A DNA stretch of 64,000 nucleotides. Source: Acinetobacter sp. C32I (GTDB lineage: Bacteria > Pseudomonadota > Gammaproteobacteria > Pseudomonadales > Moraxellaceae). The position numbers were made by a program, and so were the translations under genes. The DNA lies in the NCBI RefSeq assembly GCF_023702715.1, contig NZ_CP098480.1, positions 186,001 through 250,000 of the forward strand, given 5' to 3'. A model generated the notes under the pieces. It saw only the letters and a list, made by a program, of their open reading frames with translations, was not told where the DNA came from and searched no databases. Positions 25,667 through 37,924 of this stretch are shown one piece after another; positions within the stretch are counted from its first letter, which is position 1, and every line of letters starts with the position of its first letter.

Positions 25667-28600
25667 ATGTTGAACAACATCTTTCAAGCCTTAGAGAGCC
25701 TTGGCCTTACTGCACAAAAGCGTGCAATCCATATTCAGTTTTCCAATCAAAACTTAAATACTCAAGTCTTCCTACAGCGTATTGATGGTCAGCATCAACT
25801 GAATGATGGATTTAAGGCAGAACTGATTTGCCTGTCGACCAATGCGACCATTCCTCTGAAACAATTTATTGGTAGCCAAGTGGCAATTGATACGGTGACT
25901 GATCAAGGTCAACTCACCCGTGTCACAGGGATTATTACTCAAGCCTTACAAGGACAATCAGACGGTAGCCTCACTGTCTATAAGCTGACTTTAGAAGATC
26001 CAACTGCACTGTGGAAACAACGCCGTAACAGCCGTGTGTTTATGAACAAGAGCGTGCGTGATGTGGTGGAAATTATCTTCAAAGAGTGGCAACAAAAAAG
26101 CCCCTTGTTTGCATCCAGCTTAACGCTTGATTTAAGCGGACTGAGCCAAGACTACGACATTCGTCCCTTTATTATGCAATATAATCAATCAGATGAAGAT
26201 TTTTTAACATCTTTGATGCGTAGCGAATCGATTAACTGGCTCATTGATGAAGCTGAACGAACCGTCGCGCAAAGCAGTGCTGCGATTCAGCCGCAAAAAC
26301 TACGCCTGATTGACGACAATAGCCAATACCAAGCCTTAGAGCGTCGACAGATCCGCTACCATCGCAGCAGTGCCACTGAACAATATGACAGTATGACCAG
26401 TCTGGTTGGACAACGCTCTCTACAGCCGAGCAGCGTGCATGTACAACGCTGGCAAGCCGATGCACTGGAACAAGAAGATGGTGCAGGCAGTGTACAGAGC
26501 ATACATAAACACAGTGAACAACATGACAATGCCAGTCTTGGCCTGGAACAGGCATGGCATTTTTCACCCGCGTGGATGCAAGATTTGAATGGGGAAGATG
26601 GTGCAACCCCATCGGGCAATGCCCAAATTGAAAAACTGAATCGGAACTTGGGTCAATACTACGACTTACAATCCAAACAATTTACCGCCCATAGCACCGT
26701 GCGCGATACCCATGTCGGTTACTGGTTTGAATTGGCTGAACACCCTGAAATTGATCAGCATGATGGCAGTGATAAAGAATTCCTGATTACAGGTAAAAAC
26801 TTCTATAACCAAAATAATTTGCCTAAAGATCTACATCAACAGATCAACCAACTATTGGCCCAAAGCAATTGGCAACCGACCCAATCTAATAATGAAGAAC
26901 GCCAAGCCAATCAACTGACCTTACAACGCCGCAATATCAAAACCGTTCCTGAATTTAACCCATTACAACACCGTCCAGCAGCGTCACCACAACGTGCCAA
27001 AGTGGTTGGGCCAAGCGGTGAAGAAATCTATGTAGATGAATGGGGGCGGATTAAAGTCCGTTTCCTATTTACCCGCAATGACGATCATAGCCACGATGGT
27101 GGTGCAGGTGCCAATGACAACGACACCGATTCTGCTTGGGTCGATGTACTCACGCCTTGGGCAGGTGAAGGCTATGGCGCACGCTTCTTGCCACGTATTG
27201 ATGAAATCGTAGTCATAGACTTCTTTGATGGCAATATCGACCGCCCCTTTGTAGTGGGAAGAATTCATGAAGGCCATCGTAGCCCAACCAAATTTGATAA
27301 TGCAGGCAAGCTGCCTGACACCAAGAAACTGGCAGGAATCAAATCAAAAGAATATCAGGGCGAAGGTTTTAACCAACTGCGTTTTGATGACACTACAGGT
27401 CAGATCAGTGCTCAACTACAAAGTAGTCATGCAGCCAGTCAACTCAATCTCGGCAAACTGAGTCACCCTAAAGCAACCGCAGAAAGTGAAGACCGTGGCG
27501 AAGGTTTTGAACTGCGCACCGACCAGTGGGGTGCGGTTCGTGCAGGTGAAGGTTTACTCCTTTCCACGCATAAACAGGATCAAGCCCAAGGCCAGCATCT
27601 TGATGCCCAAGTTGCTAAACAGCAGCTAGAAGGCAATCAAAACAATGCCAAGGCACTCAGCGAAGTTGCGAAGAATCAGCAAACTGATGAGGCTGAATCA
27701 TTAGCACAGTTAAAAGCTTTTTTCGAGTCAATTGAATCGGATATTGCCAAGTTTAATAAAGCTGTACTTTTGCTCAATTCACCAGAGGGCATTGCTCTGA
27801 GTACGAATGAAGATATTCATTTATCTGCGGATGGCCAGATCAATCAGTTTGCTGGCGACAGTATTAATCTGAGTACACAAAAGAATCTGATTACACATGC
27901 GCAAAACAGAATCAGTGTGTTTGCAGCACAGAATGGAATCAAGCAAGTGGCTGCGAAAGGTAAGTTTGAAGCCCATGCTCAGTCGGATGGTATGGATTTG
28001 CTTGCCAAGCAAGGGATTCAAATTATTTCGACTGAAGATCGCATTGAGATTACCAGTCCTAAGGAGATTGTGATTACTGCAGGTGGTTCTCAGATTAAGC
28101 TGAATGGTTCGGGTATTTTCCCTGTGACCAGTGGTAAGTTTGAGGTGAAGGCAGGGCAGCATTTCCTTACAGCAGGAATGAAAGCTAGTCCCGTTTTACC
28201 TTTGTTGCCAATTGTAAGTTTACCTGAAAAAGAACCATTACCTACGTTAAAAAGCACTTATGCCCACGAGCAACTAGTTTTTATTGCAAGAACATTCTCT
28301 GATGAGAGTTTTGTCAGTTTGGTCGCTCCGATTTTTGGCTTTGATATACCAGACAGTATCTATCTGAAATTAAAAGAAGATATAGAGAAAGGTAGTGTTA
28401 GTCCACCAGAGCATCTTGTTGTTGCTAAAAGCATCAATGGGCGCGCTGCTGGGTTTAATCATGTTGATAAGAAAATATATTTAGCAGCAGATACAGTAAC
28501 TTCTGCAATCGAAAATGATAGCAATTTAGATCGATTGTATATCGTGCTGTTACATGAATATGGCCATTTCATTGATGATCTCATAAGAAAAAGTGGCAAA

Positions 28601-30865
28601 TATCCAATATTAAATAGTTATAATTTATATGTAATTAATAAAGGAAATACACTAGCTGCTATCGCTGAGAAATTTGAAACAACTGTAGATGAGCTTTGCT
28701 CGCTGAACTCAATCGAAGATCCAAATGTGATTTATATCGGCGATGTCTTAAAGATCCCAACTAAAATTGAATCCCTATCTCTGGATGCGCCAAATGACGA
28801 AGGTGCTGTCTATGCATACAATTTCGGGCAACTAAGTGAGGGTAAAAATTTAGGTGGGAATACAGAGTTTATTTTTGCTCAGATTACATCTAAAAAATAT
28901 TCAGGAGATTTAAAGATAACATTCATCTCAGGTAAAAATGCTGCAAAAATGCATGCGGATTTCCAAGCGCAGCTAGATGAAACAGTTGACGCTCAATATG
29001 AGTATTTTGGTGCAGGAGAAGGTAAATTTGCCAACGAAACTAGAATGATTGCCAATAGAGGAACATTGGACCCTAAAACTGGTAAATATATAAAGAAAAC
29101 TGACAATAAAGGCGTACGTGTCGAGCATGGACACCAGTCTATTGAGAAAGAAGCAATTGGCGAAGATAACCCGAGAGGAGCAATTTTTACACCTAATACC
29201 GTTAATGGAATTTATGTGGGTAACTGGTTGCGAGATCACTCACAGCTAGTGTGCGGTGCTATTCTAAATATGAAAATTGATGTAGCTGTTAATCGAAATG
29301 GTAAAGTAACATCAATCAAACCTACTCGAAAGTTAATTACAAATATTTTAGCAGTACTAGCCTATGATCATTTTTTTGATGAAAGTGTCGCTTCTGATTT
29401 AAAAAAATTAAAACATTTAGAGTTAAAAAATGATAATGCTGCGAAATTTAGAAATCAGATGCAAAAACTTTTGAAGAATGTGCCTTATGAACGATTAAGT
29501 GAAAAGAACCAAAGAAGATATAAAGCTTTAGCATTATTCGCATATAAAGTACAGTCTTCATTGCCTCATCGATTATATAGCGATTTGATGGGTCCAAATG
29601 GAGTCAATGTCTTAGGAGTTTATCGTTTTGAGGAACATATTGATAATCCTTTCGGTGCAGATGTGTATACCTCTACGGATAGGTCGTTAAATCCTAAATC
29701 AAATGATAAAACCTTCCAAACGAATAGTGATACAAAATCTGCACAATATAATTTAAAAAACTATATTGCAGATAATACGCCAAATGATAAAACTGATTCT
29801 GCATTTCCAACAGCTTTAGAATATATGTTGGAGCAATTAAGTAAGAGTATGGAAAAAAATAGTAATTCGGATGTTCCTTTAAGGCATTTAGGAAATGCCT
29901 TTCACGTTTTAGAAGATTTTTTCTCACATAGTAATTTCGTCGAAATTGCATTGATTAAAAATGGTCATGCGAATGTTAGACATTGGGTACTCAGGAAAAA
30001 TGACTTTAATGATTATGCAAAGATTCCTTTAGTTACAGGTACTTTTGACTCTTGGGATACTTTTGCGAGTGTTGGTGGACACATAGGTGAGTTAATCGAT
30101 CCTGTTAAGAAATGGAGTGAATACGAAGGGATGGTTTCAGGGGAGCGTACCCTTGCTGATCTTATTATTCAGGAGTTTATATTTGCAATTGATGCGCCTT
30201 CGAAAGATAAATATTTTACTAATATCTGGTTCAGATATTTAGAGTTGAGAGATGAGGTGAGTAGTTTATATGAAGCTGGTTATGCTGATCTTGCACTAAA
30301 AGCAACAAAAACATTCTTGGAATTCAGGAAACAAACCAATTTGGTACAAGCTGTAATTAAGCCTTTATTAAGCTTTTTATTAAAATGGGGTGCAAGTTCT
30401 GTCTTCAATCATGCCCATGAAATTGTTTCTGTAAAACAGGGTGTTAATCCTGTTATACATGGTGATAACCCAAGTCATACTCAAGTTGGAAAGGATGAAC
30501 GAGGTAGTTCTTTACATATGCTAGCTGCTAATTTGGCGATTATCGCGGTGAGAGATGTTGGGATTAAATGGCGTGATTGGTTTAAACATCCAACCGCAGT
30601 CAATCGTCAAGCTGTTCTAGATACCGCTAAAAGTTACTTTAGACATCCAAGTCGATGTAATTGGATGGATGAAACAATCAAACAATGGGCTAGAAAGAAT
30701 GGTGATAAAATTAGCCAAGCAAGTGATGGTGTTGGGCAGAAAGCATGGGATGGAACTAAACAGGGCGTATATAAGGGAGGCAAAGCGGTGCAAGGTGCAT
30801 ACAATGATGCGAGTAAATCTGTGCAAGAAGGTTTAGACAAAGTATTCGGTGGTAAAAAAAGATGA
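25667..30865 (+). CDS. vgrG: VgrG spike protein with C-terminal effector domains (HEYGH, LysM, HET-C-like)
   Basis: A 1732-residue type VI secretion tip protein. Residues about 20-430 are the gp27-like part, about 445-545 the gp5 OB-fold (IYVDEWGRIKVRFLFTR, DFFDGNIDRPFVVGRIHEG), and about 695-835 a DUF2345 beta-helix. Beyond about 870 the sequence turns AT-rich and carries three modules: a zinc-peptidase motif HEYGH at 963-967; one LysM repeat at about 985-1030; and a HET-C-like region from about 1150 (NWLRDHSQ at 1186-1193; H1407, H1413, D1417 and H1421 in HLGNAFHVLEDFFSH). It ends in a small-residue repeat tail. No clear ribosome site precedes the ATG. No other T6SS genes are in the window, so it is an orphan tip loaded by a system elsewhere. 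The immunity candidate overlaps its stop codon. Confidence 0.93.
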   Translation: MLNNIFQALESLGLTAQKRAIHIQFSNQNLNTQVFLQRIDGQHQLNDGFKAELICLSTNATIPLKQFIGSQVAIDTVTDQGQLTRVTGIITQALQGQSDGSLTVYKLTLEDPTALWKQRRNSRVFMNKSVRDVVEIIFKEWQQKSPLFASSLTLDLSGLSQDYDIRPFIMQYNQSDEDFLTSLMRSESINWLIDEAERTVAQSSAAIQPQKLRLIDDNSQYQALERRQIRYHRSSATEQYDSMTSLVGQRSLQPSSVHVQRWQADALEQEDGAGSVQSIHKHSEQHDNASLGLEQAWHFSPAWMQDLNGEDGATPSGNAQIEKLNRNLGQYYDLQSKQFTAHSTVRDTHVGYWFELAEHPEIDQHDGSDKEFLITGKNFYNQNNLPKDLHQQINQLLAQSNWQPTQSNNEERQANQLTLQRRNIKTVPEFNPLQHRPAASPQRAKVVGPSGEEIYVDEWGRIKVRFLFTRNDDHSHDGGAGANDNDTDSAWVDVLTPWAGEGYGARFLPRIDEIVVIDFFDGNIDRPFVVGRIHEGHRSPTKFDNAGKLPDTKKLAGIKSKEYQGEGFNQLRFDDTTGQISAQLQSSHAASQLNLGKLSHPKATAESEDRGEGFELRTDQWGAVRAGEGLLLSTHKQDQAQGQHLDAQVAKQQLEGNQNNAKALSEVAKNQQTDEAESLAQLKAFFESIESDIAKFNKAVLLLNSPEGIALSTNEDIHLSADGQINQFAGDSINLSTQKNLITHAQNRISVFAAQNGIKQVAAKGKFEAHAQSDGMDLLAKQGIQIISTEDRIEITSPKEIVITAGGSQIKLNGSGIFPVTSGKFEVKAGQHFLTAGMKASPVLPLLPIVSLPEKEPLPTLKSTYAHEQLVFIARTFSDESFVSLVAPIFGFDIPDSIYLKLKEDIEKGSVSPPEHLVVAKSINGRAAGFNHVDKKIYLAADTVTSAIENDSNLDRLYIVLLHEYGHFIDDLIRKSGKYPILNSYNLYVINKGNTLAAIAEKFETTVDELCSLNSIEDPNVIYIGDVLKIPTKIESLSLDAPNDEGAVYAYNFGQLSEGKNLGGNTEFIFAQITSKKYSGDLKITFISGKNAAKMHADFQAQLDETVDAQYEYFGAGEGKFANETRMIANRGTLDPKTGKYIKKTDNKGVRVEHGHQSIEKEAIGEDNPRGAIFTPNTVNGIYVGNWLRDHSQLVCGAILNMKIDVAVNRNGKVTSIKPTRKLITNILAVLAYDHFFDESVASDLKKLKHLELKNDNAAKFRNQMQKLLKNVPYERLSEKNQRRYKALALFAYKVQSSLPHRLYSDLMGPNGVNVLGVYRFEEHIDNPFGADVYTSTDRSLNPKSNDKTFQTNSDTKSAQYNLKNYIADNTPNDKTDSAFPTALEYMLEQLSKSMEKNSNSDVPLRHLGNAFHVLEDFFSHSNFVEIALIKNGHANVRHWVLRKNDFNDYAKIPLVTGTFDSWDTFASVGGHIGELIDPVKKWSEYEGMVSGERTLADLIIQEFIFAIDAPSKDKYFTNIWFRYLELRDEVSSLYEAGYADLALKATKTFLEFRKQTNLVQAVIKPLLSFLLKWGASSVFNHAHEIVSVKQGVNPVIHGDNPSHTQVGKDERGSSLHMLAANLAIIAVRDVGIKWRDWFKHPTAVNRQAVLDTAKSYFRHPSRCNWMDETIKQWARKNGDKISQASDGVGQKAWDGTKQGVYKGGKAVQGAYNDASKSVQEGLDKVFGGKKR

Positions 30866-31683
30866 ATTATTCTAAAAAGGTTCTACTAGGCTTTTTACCC
30901 GTTATTTTATGTATGAGTTGCAGTAATGGTCAGTCAGCTGCTCAGGCTAATGCAGATACTGAAGGTGAAGGGTTTGTGAAGAAATTAAATCCACAACATC
31001 AGTTTAAGGTTCATGGCTGTGCAATTAATTATAATGGTACAGATCTTTATATGAACTCGACTGTTGAACCTTGGATTAAAGCCTTGGGGAAAAATTATAG
31101 AAAAGTGGATAGTACGGATGGGGCTAATTTAACCAATTTATATATTTATGATGATATAGGGGTGCGATTGGTTGAGAGAAAAAATGATAAGCAAATAGAT
31201 AGTTTTCGTTTCCGTTTGGAACGACCAGAGCACGATATAAAGAAAGAAACAGATGCAGAAATAGAAGAAGAGCTAAAGAAACCTGATACGGAACAAGTGC
31301 GAAGTATATTTAAAGATGCGATCGATGTAGATGGCGTACTTGTCGGTGCTTATCCAATGCATGATGAAATTAGAAGTAAATTCCATTCAAAAACCCGGGT
31401 GAGCTACAACCTTACGGCAGATTGTAATGAAAATCAAAAAGGTGAGTCATTTGGAATTGAGTTAAGCACCAGTTTTAATGATCCCGAAGTGATTGATCAT
31501 ATGTATTTTTATAACTATTTAGATTCGATGACCGAAGAGCAAAAAAAGGCATTAGGACGTAGAACTGATGAAAATGGTAGAGAAATTTGTGGTGATTATA
31601 TGGATGTAAAAACTATGAAAATTGTTCCAAGTTACTGTACGCCAGAGGAGTTAGAAGAGGAAAGGCAAAATGCTAATAAATAA
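30862..31683 (+). CDS. Probable immunity lipoprotein 1 for the VgrG effector
   Basis: The 273-residue protein has a lipoprotein-like signal (hydrophobic to ILCMSC, probable lipidated Cys20). Its ATG overlaps the vgrG stop codon by four bases (ATGA), so it is translationally coupled to the toxin. The family is not recognised; the mature part mixes charged helices (KKETDAEIEEELKKPDTEQV) with beta segments. Residues about 14-217 are almost identical to the next gene; the last 55 (from LDSMTEEQKKALG) are unrelated to it. Place and export fit neutralisation of an effector in the periplasm. Confidence 0.75.
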   Translation: MNYSKKVLLGFLPVILCMSCSNGQSAAQANADTEGEGFVKKLNPQHQFKVHGCAINYNGTDLYMNSTVEPWIKALGKNYRKVDSTDGANLTNLYIYDDIGVRLVERKNDKQIDSFRFRLERPEHDIKKETDAEIEEELKKPDTEQVRSIFKDAIDVDGVLVGAYPMHDEIRSKFHSKTRVSYNLTADCNENQKGESFGIELSTSFNDPEVIDHMYFYNYLDSMTEEQKKALGRRTDENGREICGDYMDVKTMKIVPSYCTPEELEEERQNANK

Positions 31684-31754
31684 CCCTTTCTCAATAAATT
31701 ATTTCTGTAAAGGAGGGTGAGCAATACAGCAAACGTATTTGGCAATAAAAAGTT

Positions 31755-32519
31755 ATGAGTTACTCTAAAAAGATTCTATGCAGTTTTTTACCTATTATCT
31801 TATGTATGAGTTGCAGTAATGGTCAGTCAGCTGCTCAGGCTAATGCAGATACTGAAGGTGAAGGGTTTGTGAAGAAATTAAATCCACAACATCAGTTTAA
31901 GGTTCATGGCTGTGCAATTAATTATAATGGTACAGATCTTTATATGAACTCGACTGTTGAACCTTGGATTAAAGCCTTGGGGAAAAATTATAGAAAAGTG
32001 GATAGTACGGATGGAGCTAACTTAACCAATTTATATATTTATGATGATATAGGGGTTCGATTGGTTGAGAGAAAAAATGATAAGCAAATCGATAGTTTTC
32101 GTTTCCGTTTAGAACGACCAGAGCACGATATAAAGAAAGAAACAGATGCAGAAATAGAAAAAGAGCTAAAGAAACCTGATACGGAACAAGTGCGAAGTAT
32201 ATTTAAAGATGCGATCGATGTAGATGGCGTACTTGTCGGCGCTTATCCAATGCATGATGAAATTAGAAGTAAATTCCATTCAAAAACCCGGGTGAGCTAC
32301 AATCTTACGGCAGATTGTAATGAAAATCAAAAAGGTGAGTCATTTGGAATTGAGTTAAGCACCAGTTTTAATGATCCCGAAGTGATTGATCATATGTATT
32401 TTTATAATTACTTTGATTCAATTAGTGATGAGGAAAAAGAAAGACAGCGTAAAGAATTTTGTGAAGGTCCTGATAGGAATCATCCTATTCTCGGGGGGGG
32501 TGTGAGAATTACCCTATAA
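31755..32519 (+). CDS. Probable immunity lipoprotein 2, tandem duplicate with different C-terminus
   Basis: A 254-residue lipoprotein copy of the preceding gene, offset by 893 bases. DNA between about 31797 and 32415 is nearly identical to about 30904-31522, with mostly silent changes and one visible Glu-to-Lys change (EIEEEL to EIEKEL). Before and after that segment the two differ; here the tail reads FDSISDEEKERQRKEF and ends LGGGVRITL. A run of eight G at 32493-32500 falls just before the end, and slippage there would change the last residues. AGGAGGG at 31711-31717 is too far upstream to be the ribosome site of the chosen ATG. Confidence 0.72.
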   Translation: MSYSKKILCSFLPIILCMSCSNGQSAAQANADTEGEGFVKKLNPQHQFKVHGCAINYNGTDLYMNSTVEPWIKALGKNYRKVDSTDGANLTNLYIYDDIGVRLVERKNDKQIDSFRFRLERPEHDIKKETDAEIEKELKKPDTEQVRSIFKDAIDVDGVLVGAYPMHDEIRSKFHSKTRVSYNLTADCNENQKGESFGIELSTSFNDPEVIDHMYFYNYFDSISDEEKERQRKEFCEGPDRNHPILGGGVRITL

Positions 32520-32543
32520 AAAATAACAATATTGCCATAAAAT

Positions 32544-32572
32544 AAAAAGCAGAGCCGAAGCTCTGCTTTTTT
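32544..32572. terminator. Symmetric terminator between lipoprotein 2 and purB
   Basis: The same 28 bases as at 25460-25487. It sits between convergent genes and can serve both strands. Confidence 0.9.
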
Positions 32573-32585
32573 AAGCCAATCAGTT

Positions 32586-33983
<1,398 letters not shown>

Positions 33984-34028
33984 TTAATTTTGGAATAAAC
34001 ATAAAAATAAATTCGTTGTAGCATCGGT

Positions 34029-34760
34029 CTATACCACCTGATACTGCAAACGAGCGAGAGCTTGAATATCTTGCAATAATTTGCGTTTACTAAAGATCAT
34101 ACTCCAGGAGCTGCCACCGAGCTGCTTCCATAAATGTGCAAGTTGTAAGCCTGTAAAGAGGCATGCACGAATACGGTTGGTATGATTGATATCTTTAAAT
34201 GCTTCGGCATTACCGCGGACTAAAATACGCGGATTAATCTGTCCTGCAGTTTCGACATAAGTCTGTGCGAGATTGGCAATGATGCTTGGGTGTAAATAAT
34301 TATTATCGAAAAAAGACAGTTGTTTTAAGATTTTTTGTTGGGCTGTTTCAATGATTTTGACGTATTCAGGGTTGCTGTAGACTTTCTTTTCCAACTGCAA
34401 TAAGGCCATCGCATAGGACATTGGCAGTTTGGCAGTGGACATCTTCGGAACACGGGATTTCGGTGCAGTATTAAAAGGCTGGGTAATACAGCCTTCTAAT
34501 GTTTTTAAACCGAGTGAAATATCTGCAAGTTGATTAAAAAAATCTAAGGTCTGAGTGGCATTGTTGGCGGTAGGACGTATATTCAGGCTGGCTTTAATCA
34601 AGAGCTCAAAATAGAAATTACCACTGTCGCCAATGCTTTGCTGGCCCGCCATGGCAGTCATATGTGTTAACTGAGTTGACTGAAAGACTGCGGCCAATGC
34701 TAGAGCACGGTTCTGTCTAACATTCAACGCTTGAGTGTGCTGAAAGGGTAACTCGACCAT
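34029..34760 (-). CDS. hflD: HflD homologue (DUF489)
   Basis: The 243-residue helical protein matches HflD by its N-terminus ([20 protein letters not shown]), by [11 protein letters not shown] with [19 protein letters not shown], and by [22 protein letters not shown]. In E. coli HflD is a peripheral membrane protein that affects lambda lysogeny by binding CII; its native role is unclear. It lies 18 bases after mnmA and is conserved in this place across gammaproteobacteria. Confidence 0.92.
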   Translation of the reverse strand: MVELPFQHTQALNVRQNRALALAAVFQSTQLTHMTAMAGQQSIGDSGNFYFELLIKASLNIRPTANNATQTLDFFNQLADISLGLKTLEGCITQPFNTAPKSRVPKMSTAKLPMSYAMALLQLEKKVYSNPEYVKIIETAQQKILKQLSFFDNNYLHPSIIANLAQTYVETAGQINPRILVRGNAEAFKDINHTNRIRACLFTGLQLAHLWKQLGGSSWSMIFSKRKLLQDIQALARLQYQVV

Positions 34761-34778
34761 GCTTCGCTTCCAATTTCC

Positions 34779-35912
<1,134 letters not shown>

Positions 35913-35916
35913 CTAA

Positions 35917-36405
35917 TTAAGCGTCCAAATGAGAAGTTAATGAGGGAGAAAATGGGTGCTCATAAATAAGCGATAAAGGATATTTTTTGCCAGCAAGGGC
36001 ATCTTTAACAGCTTTTAAAACCAGTGGACTGCGCGCACGTGCAGATTCTTGTAGCTCATCTAAACTCATCCATACTGCAGCGACAATGCCTGTATCCAGT
36101 TGTGCATTTTCTTCAACTGCCGACACATGGGCCAAGAAGCAAAAACGGTAATAAGTGCGGTCTGGAAACATTGGTGGCGTATAGGTATAGATCCCAAGCA
36201 GATGATCAATTTCGACGTGATGACCTGTTTCTTCTAAGGTCTCACGGATGGCTGCTTCGATAATGGTTTCACCACATTCGACATGACCCGCAGGTTGATT
36301 AAACACGGTATGTACAAAGCCTTCGCTGTGTTCTTCAACAAACAGAAAACGTCCGTCTTTTTCGACTACAGTGGCGACTGTGACATGAGGTGTCCAAGCG
36401 GTCAT
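35917..36405 (-). CDS. nudJ: NUDIX hydrolase, NudJ-like
   Basis: The 162-residue protein carries a complete Nudix box, GHVECGETIIEAAIRETLEE with TG after it, which binds magnesium and hydrolyses nucleoside di- or triphosphate-type substrates. NudJ of E. coli is a thiamine-pyrophosphate/HMP-PP phosphatase and is also encoded directly upstream of mnmA, so the name rests on motif plus position. I take ATG 36405 (MTAWTPHVTVATVVEKDGRF) rather than the start at 36417; neither has a strong ribosome site. Confidence 0.88.
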   Translation of the reverse strand: MTAWTPHVTVATVVEKDGRFLFVEEHSEGFVHTVFNQPAGHVECGETIIEAAIRETLEETGHHVEIDHLLGIYTYTPPMFPDRTYYRFCFLAHVSAVEENAQLDTGIVAAVWMSLDELQESARARSPLVLKAVKDALAGKKYPLSLIYEHPFSPSLTSHLDA

Positions 36406-36705
36406 AGAAAGCACCAAGGTTTTAAAAAACGTATTCTACAAAATTTGACTGTTTTTGGCTACACAGGAAGGCTAATTCACTAAAGTGGAAGAAAAATATT
36501 TGCTGCCATCAGTGTGTATTTGATGTGTTGAGAATCGAAAAGGAATTGCTTCAAAAAAACAGAATATGCTAGTGTGTTTTTTGACCGCAAGGTAAAAATA
36601 ATAATCCCTGCCAAGAAAAGTCATATTTGTGATGGCCTTTCAATGATTTAGAAGTAGAACAGATAATTTATTAGATTGATAGACAGCACACGGAGTTAAA
36701 ATATT

Positions 36706-37881
36706 ATGCAGCATATTAAAATTAAACCTGGTGTCGCTTTAGCAGAACAAGCAGAGATTGGCCATAATCGCTGGCATCCAGATATTCCATTTTTAACATC
36801 GGTGAAACCAGGCGAAGAAATTCTCATTGAAAGTCTAGATTTTTTGGACGCTCAAATTAAAGATACCGATGATGTTTCTGATGTAAAACATGTTGATCTC
36901 ACTCGAGCACATCCATTGACAGGACCTTTTTATGTTGAAGGTGCTGAGCCAGGCGATTTATTGGTGATTGATCTTCTGGATATTCAGCCAATCTCCGATG
37001 TGGGTTTTTCTGGCGTTTTTGCGAAAGAAAATGGCGGTGGCTTTTTAGCGGATTATTTCCCTGAAGCGGATAAGGCAATTTGGGATTTAAAAGGATTATT
37101 TGCAACGTCACGTCATATCCCTGGTGTTCGTATTGCGGGCTTAAAACATCCTGGATTAATGGGGACGCTTCCCTCGCATGAGCTTTTAAAAGAGTGGAAT
37201 CGTAGAGAGGCTTTATTGGTTCCTAAGGGACAGGCAAATCCACCTGATCCTAGAACTGCAGTGTTACGAGGTGTGACAGGGGCTGAGTTTGATCGGATGG
37301 CAGTTGAAGCGGCTCGTACGGTACCACCACGTGAACATGGTGGTAATACCGATATTAAAGATCTAGCTGCGGGCAGTCGTATTTATTTTCCTGTGTATCA
37401 GAAAGGTGCTGGCTTCTCGATGGGCGATCTGCATTTTTCGCAAGGTGATGGCGAAATCGGATTCTGTGGTGCGATTGAAATGGATGGGGTAACACGTGTT
37501 GGCTTTGACCTAATTAAAGGTGGAATGGAAAAATATAATATTGATTCACCTATCTTTGTTCCAAGCAATGTCAGACCTAATTACGATCAGTGGTTAACCT
37601 TTGAAGGCATTAGTGTGGAAAATGGGGTAAATCATTATTTGGATGCCACGGTTGCCTATCGTCAGGCCTGTTTAAAGGCGATTAAATATCTTGAGAATTT
37701 TGGATTTACAGGATCTCAAGCCTATATGTTATTGACCGCTGCACCTGTTGAAGGGCGTATCGGTGGCATTGTGGATATTCCAAACTGTGCTTGCACAATT
37801 TCTTTACCAACCTCGATCTTTGAGAAGAATATTTTGCCGCAAGGTGCCTTAAACGAGAATAAGTTTTGGGGACATCGTTAG
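36706..37881 (+). CDS. fmdA: Formamidase (acetamidase/formamidase family)
   Basis: FmdA hydrolyses formamide (or short amides) to ammonia and the acid in the cytoplasm. The 391-residue product has family blocks LTGPFYVEGAEPGDLLVIDL, GDLHFSQGDGEIGFCGAIEM and AYMLLTAAPVEGRIGGIVD, and a late Cys pair in IPNCACTISLP. Length fits the family (about 400). GGAG stands 14 bases from the ATG, a little far. The FmdB zinc-ribbon gene follows 43 bases later, the pairing known from amide-using methylotrophs. Confidence 0.92.
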   Translation: MQHIKIKPGVALAEQAEIGHNRWHPDIPFLTSVKPGEEILIESLDFLDAQIKDTDDVSDVKHVDLTRAHPLTGPFYVEGAEPGDLLVIDLLDIQPISDVGFSGVFAKENGGGFLADYFPEADKAIWDLKGLFATSRHIPGVRIAGLKHPGLMGTLPSHELLKEWNRREALLVPKGQANPPDPRTAVLRGVTGAEFDRMAVEAARTVPPREHGGNTDIKDLAAGSRIYFPVYQKGAGFSMGDLHFSQGDGEIGFCGAIEMDGVTRVGFDLIKGGMEKYNIDSPIFVPSNVRPNYDQWLTFEGISVENGVNHYLDATVAYRQACLKAIKYLENFGFTGSQAYMLLTAAPVEGRIGGIVDIPNCACTISLPTSIFEKNILPQGALNENKFWGHR

Positions 37882-37924
37882 TCTTGGATGAGTGCAAGAT
37901 TGATCGTTAAAGAAGGATTTTAAG

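Noticed and set aside
26241..26612. 123-codon Cys/His-rich minus-strand frame inside vgrG
   Set aside because: Composition reflects the antisense of conserved VgrG codons; no start signal.
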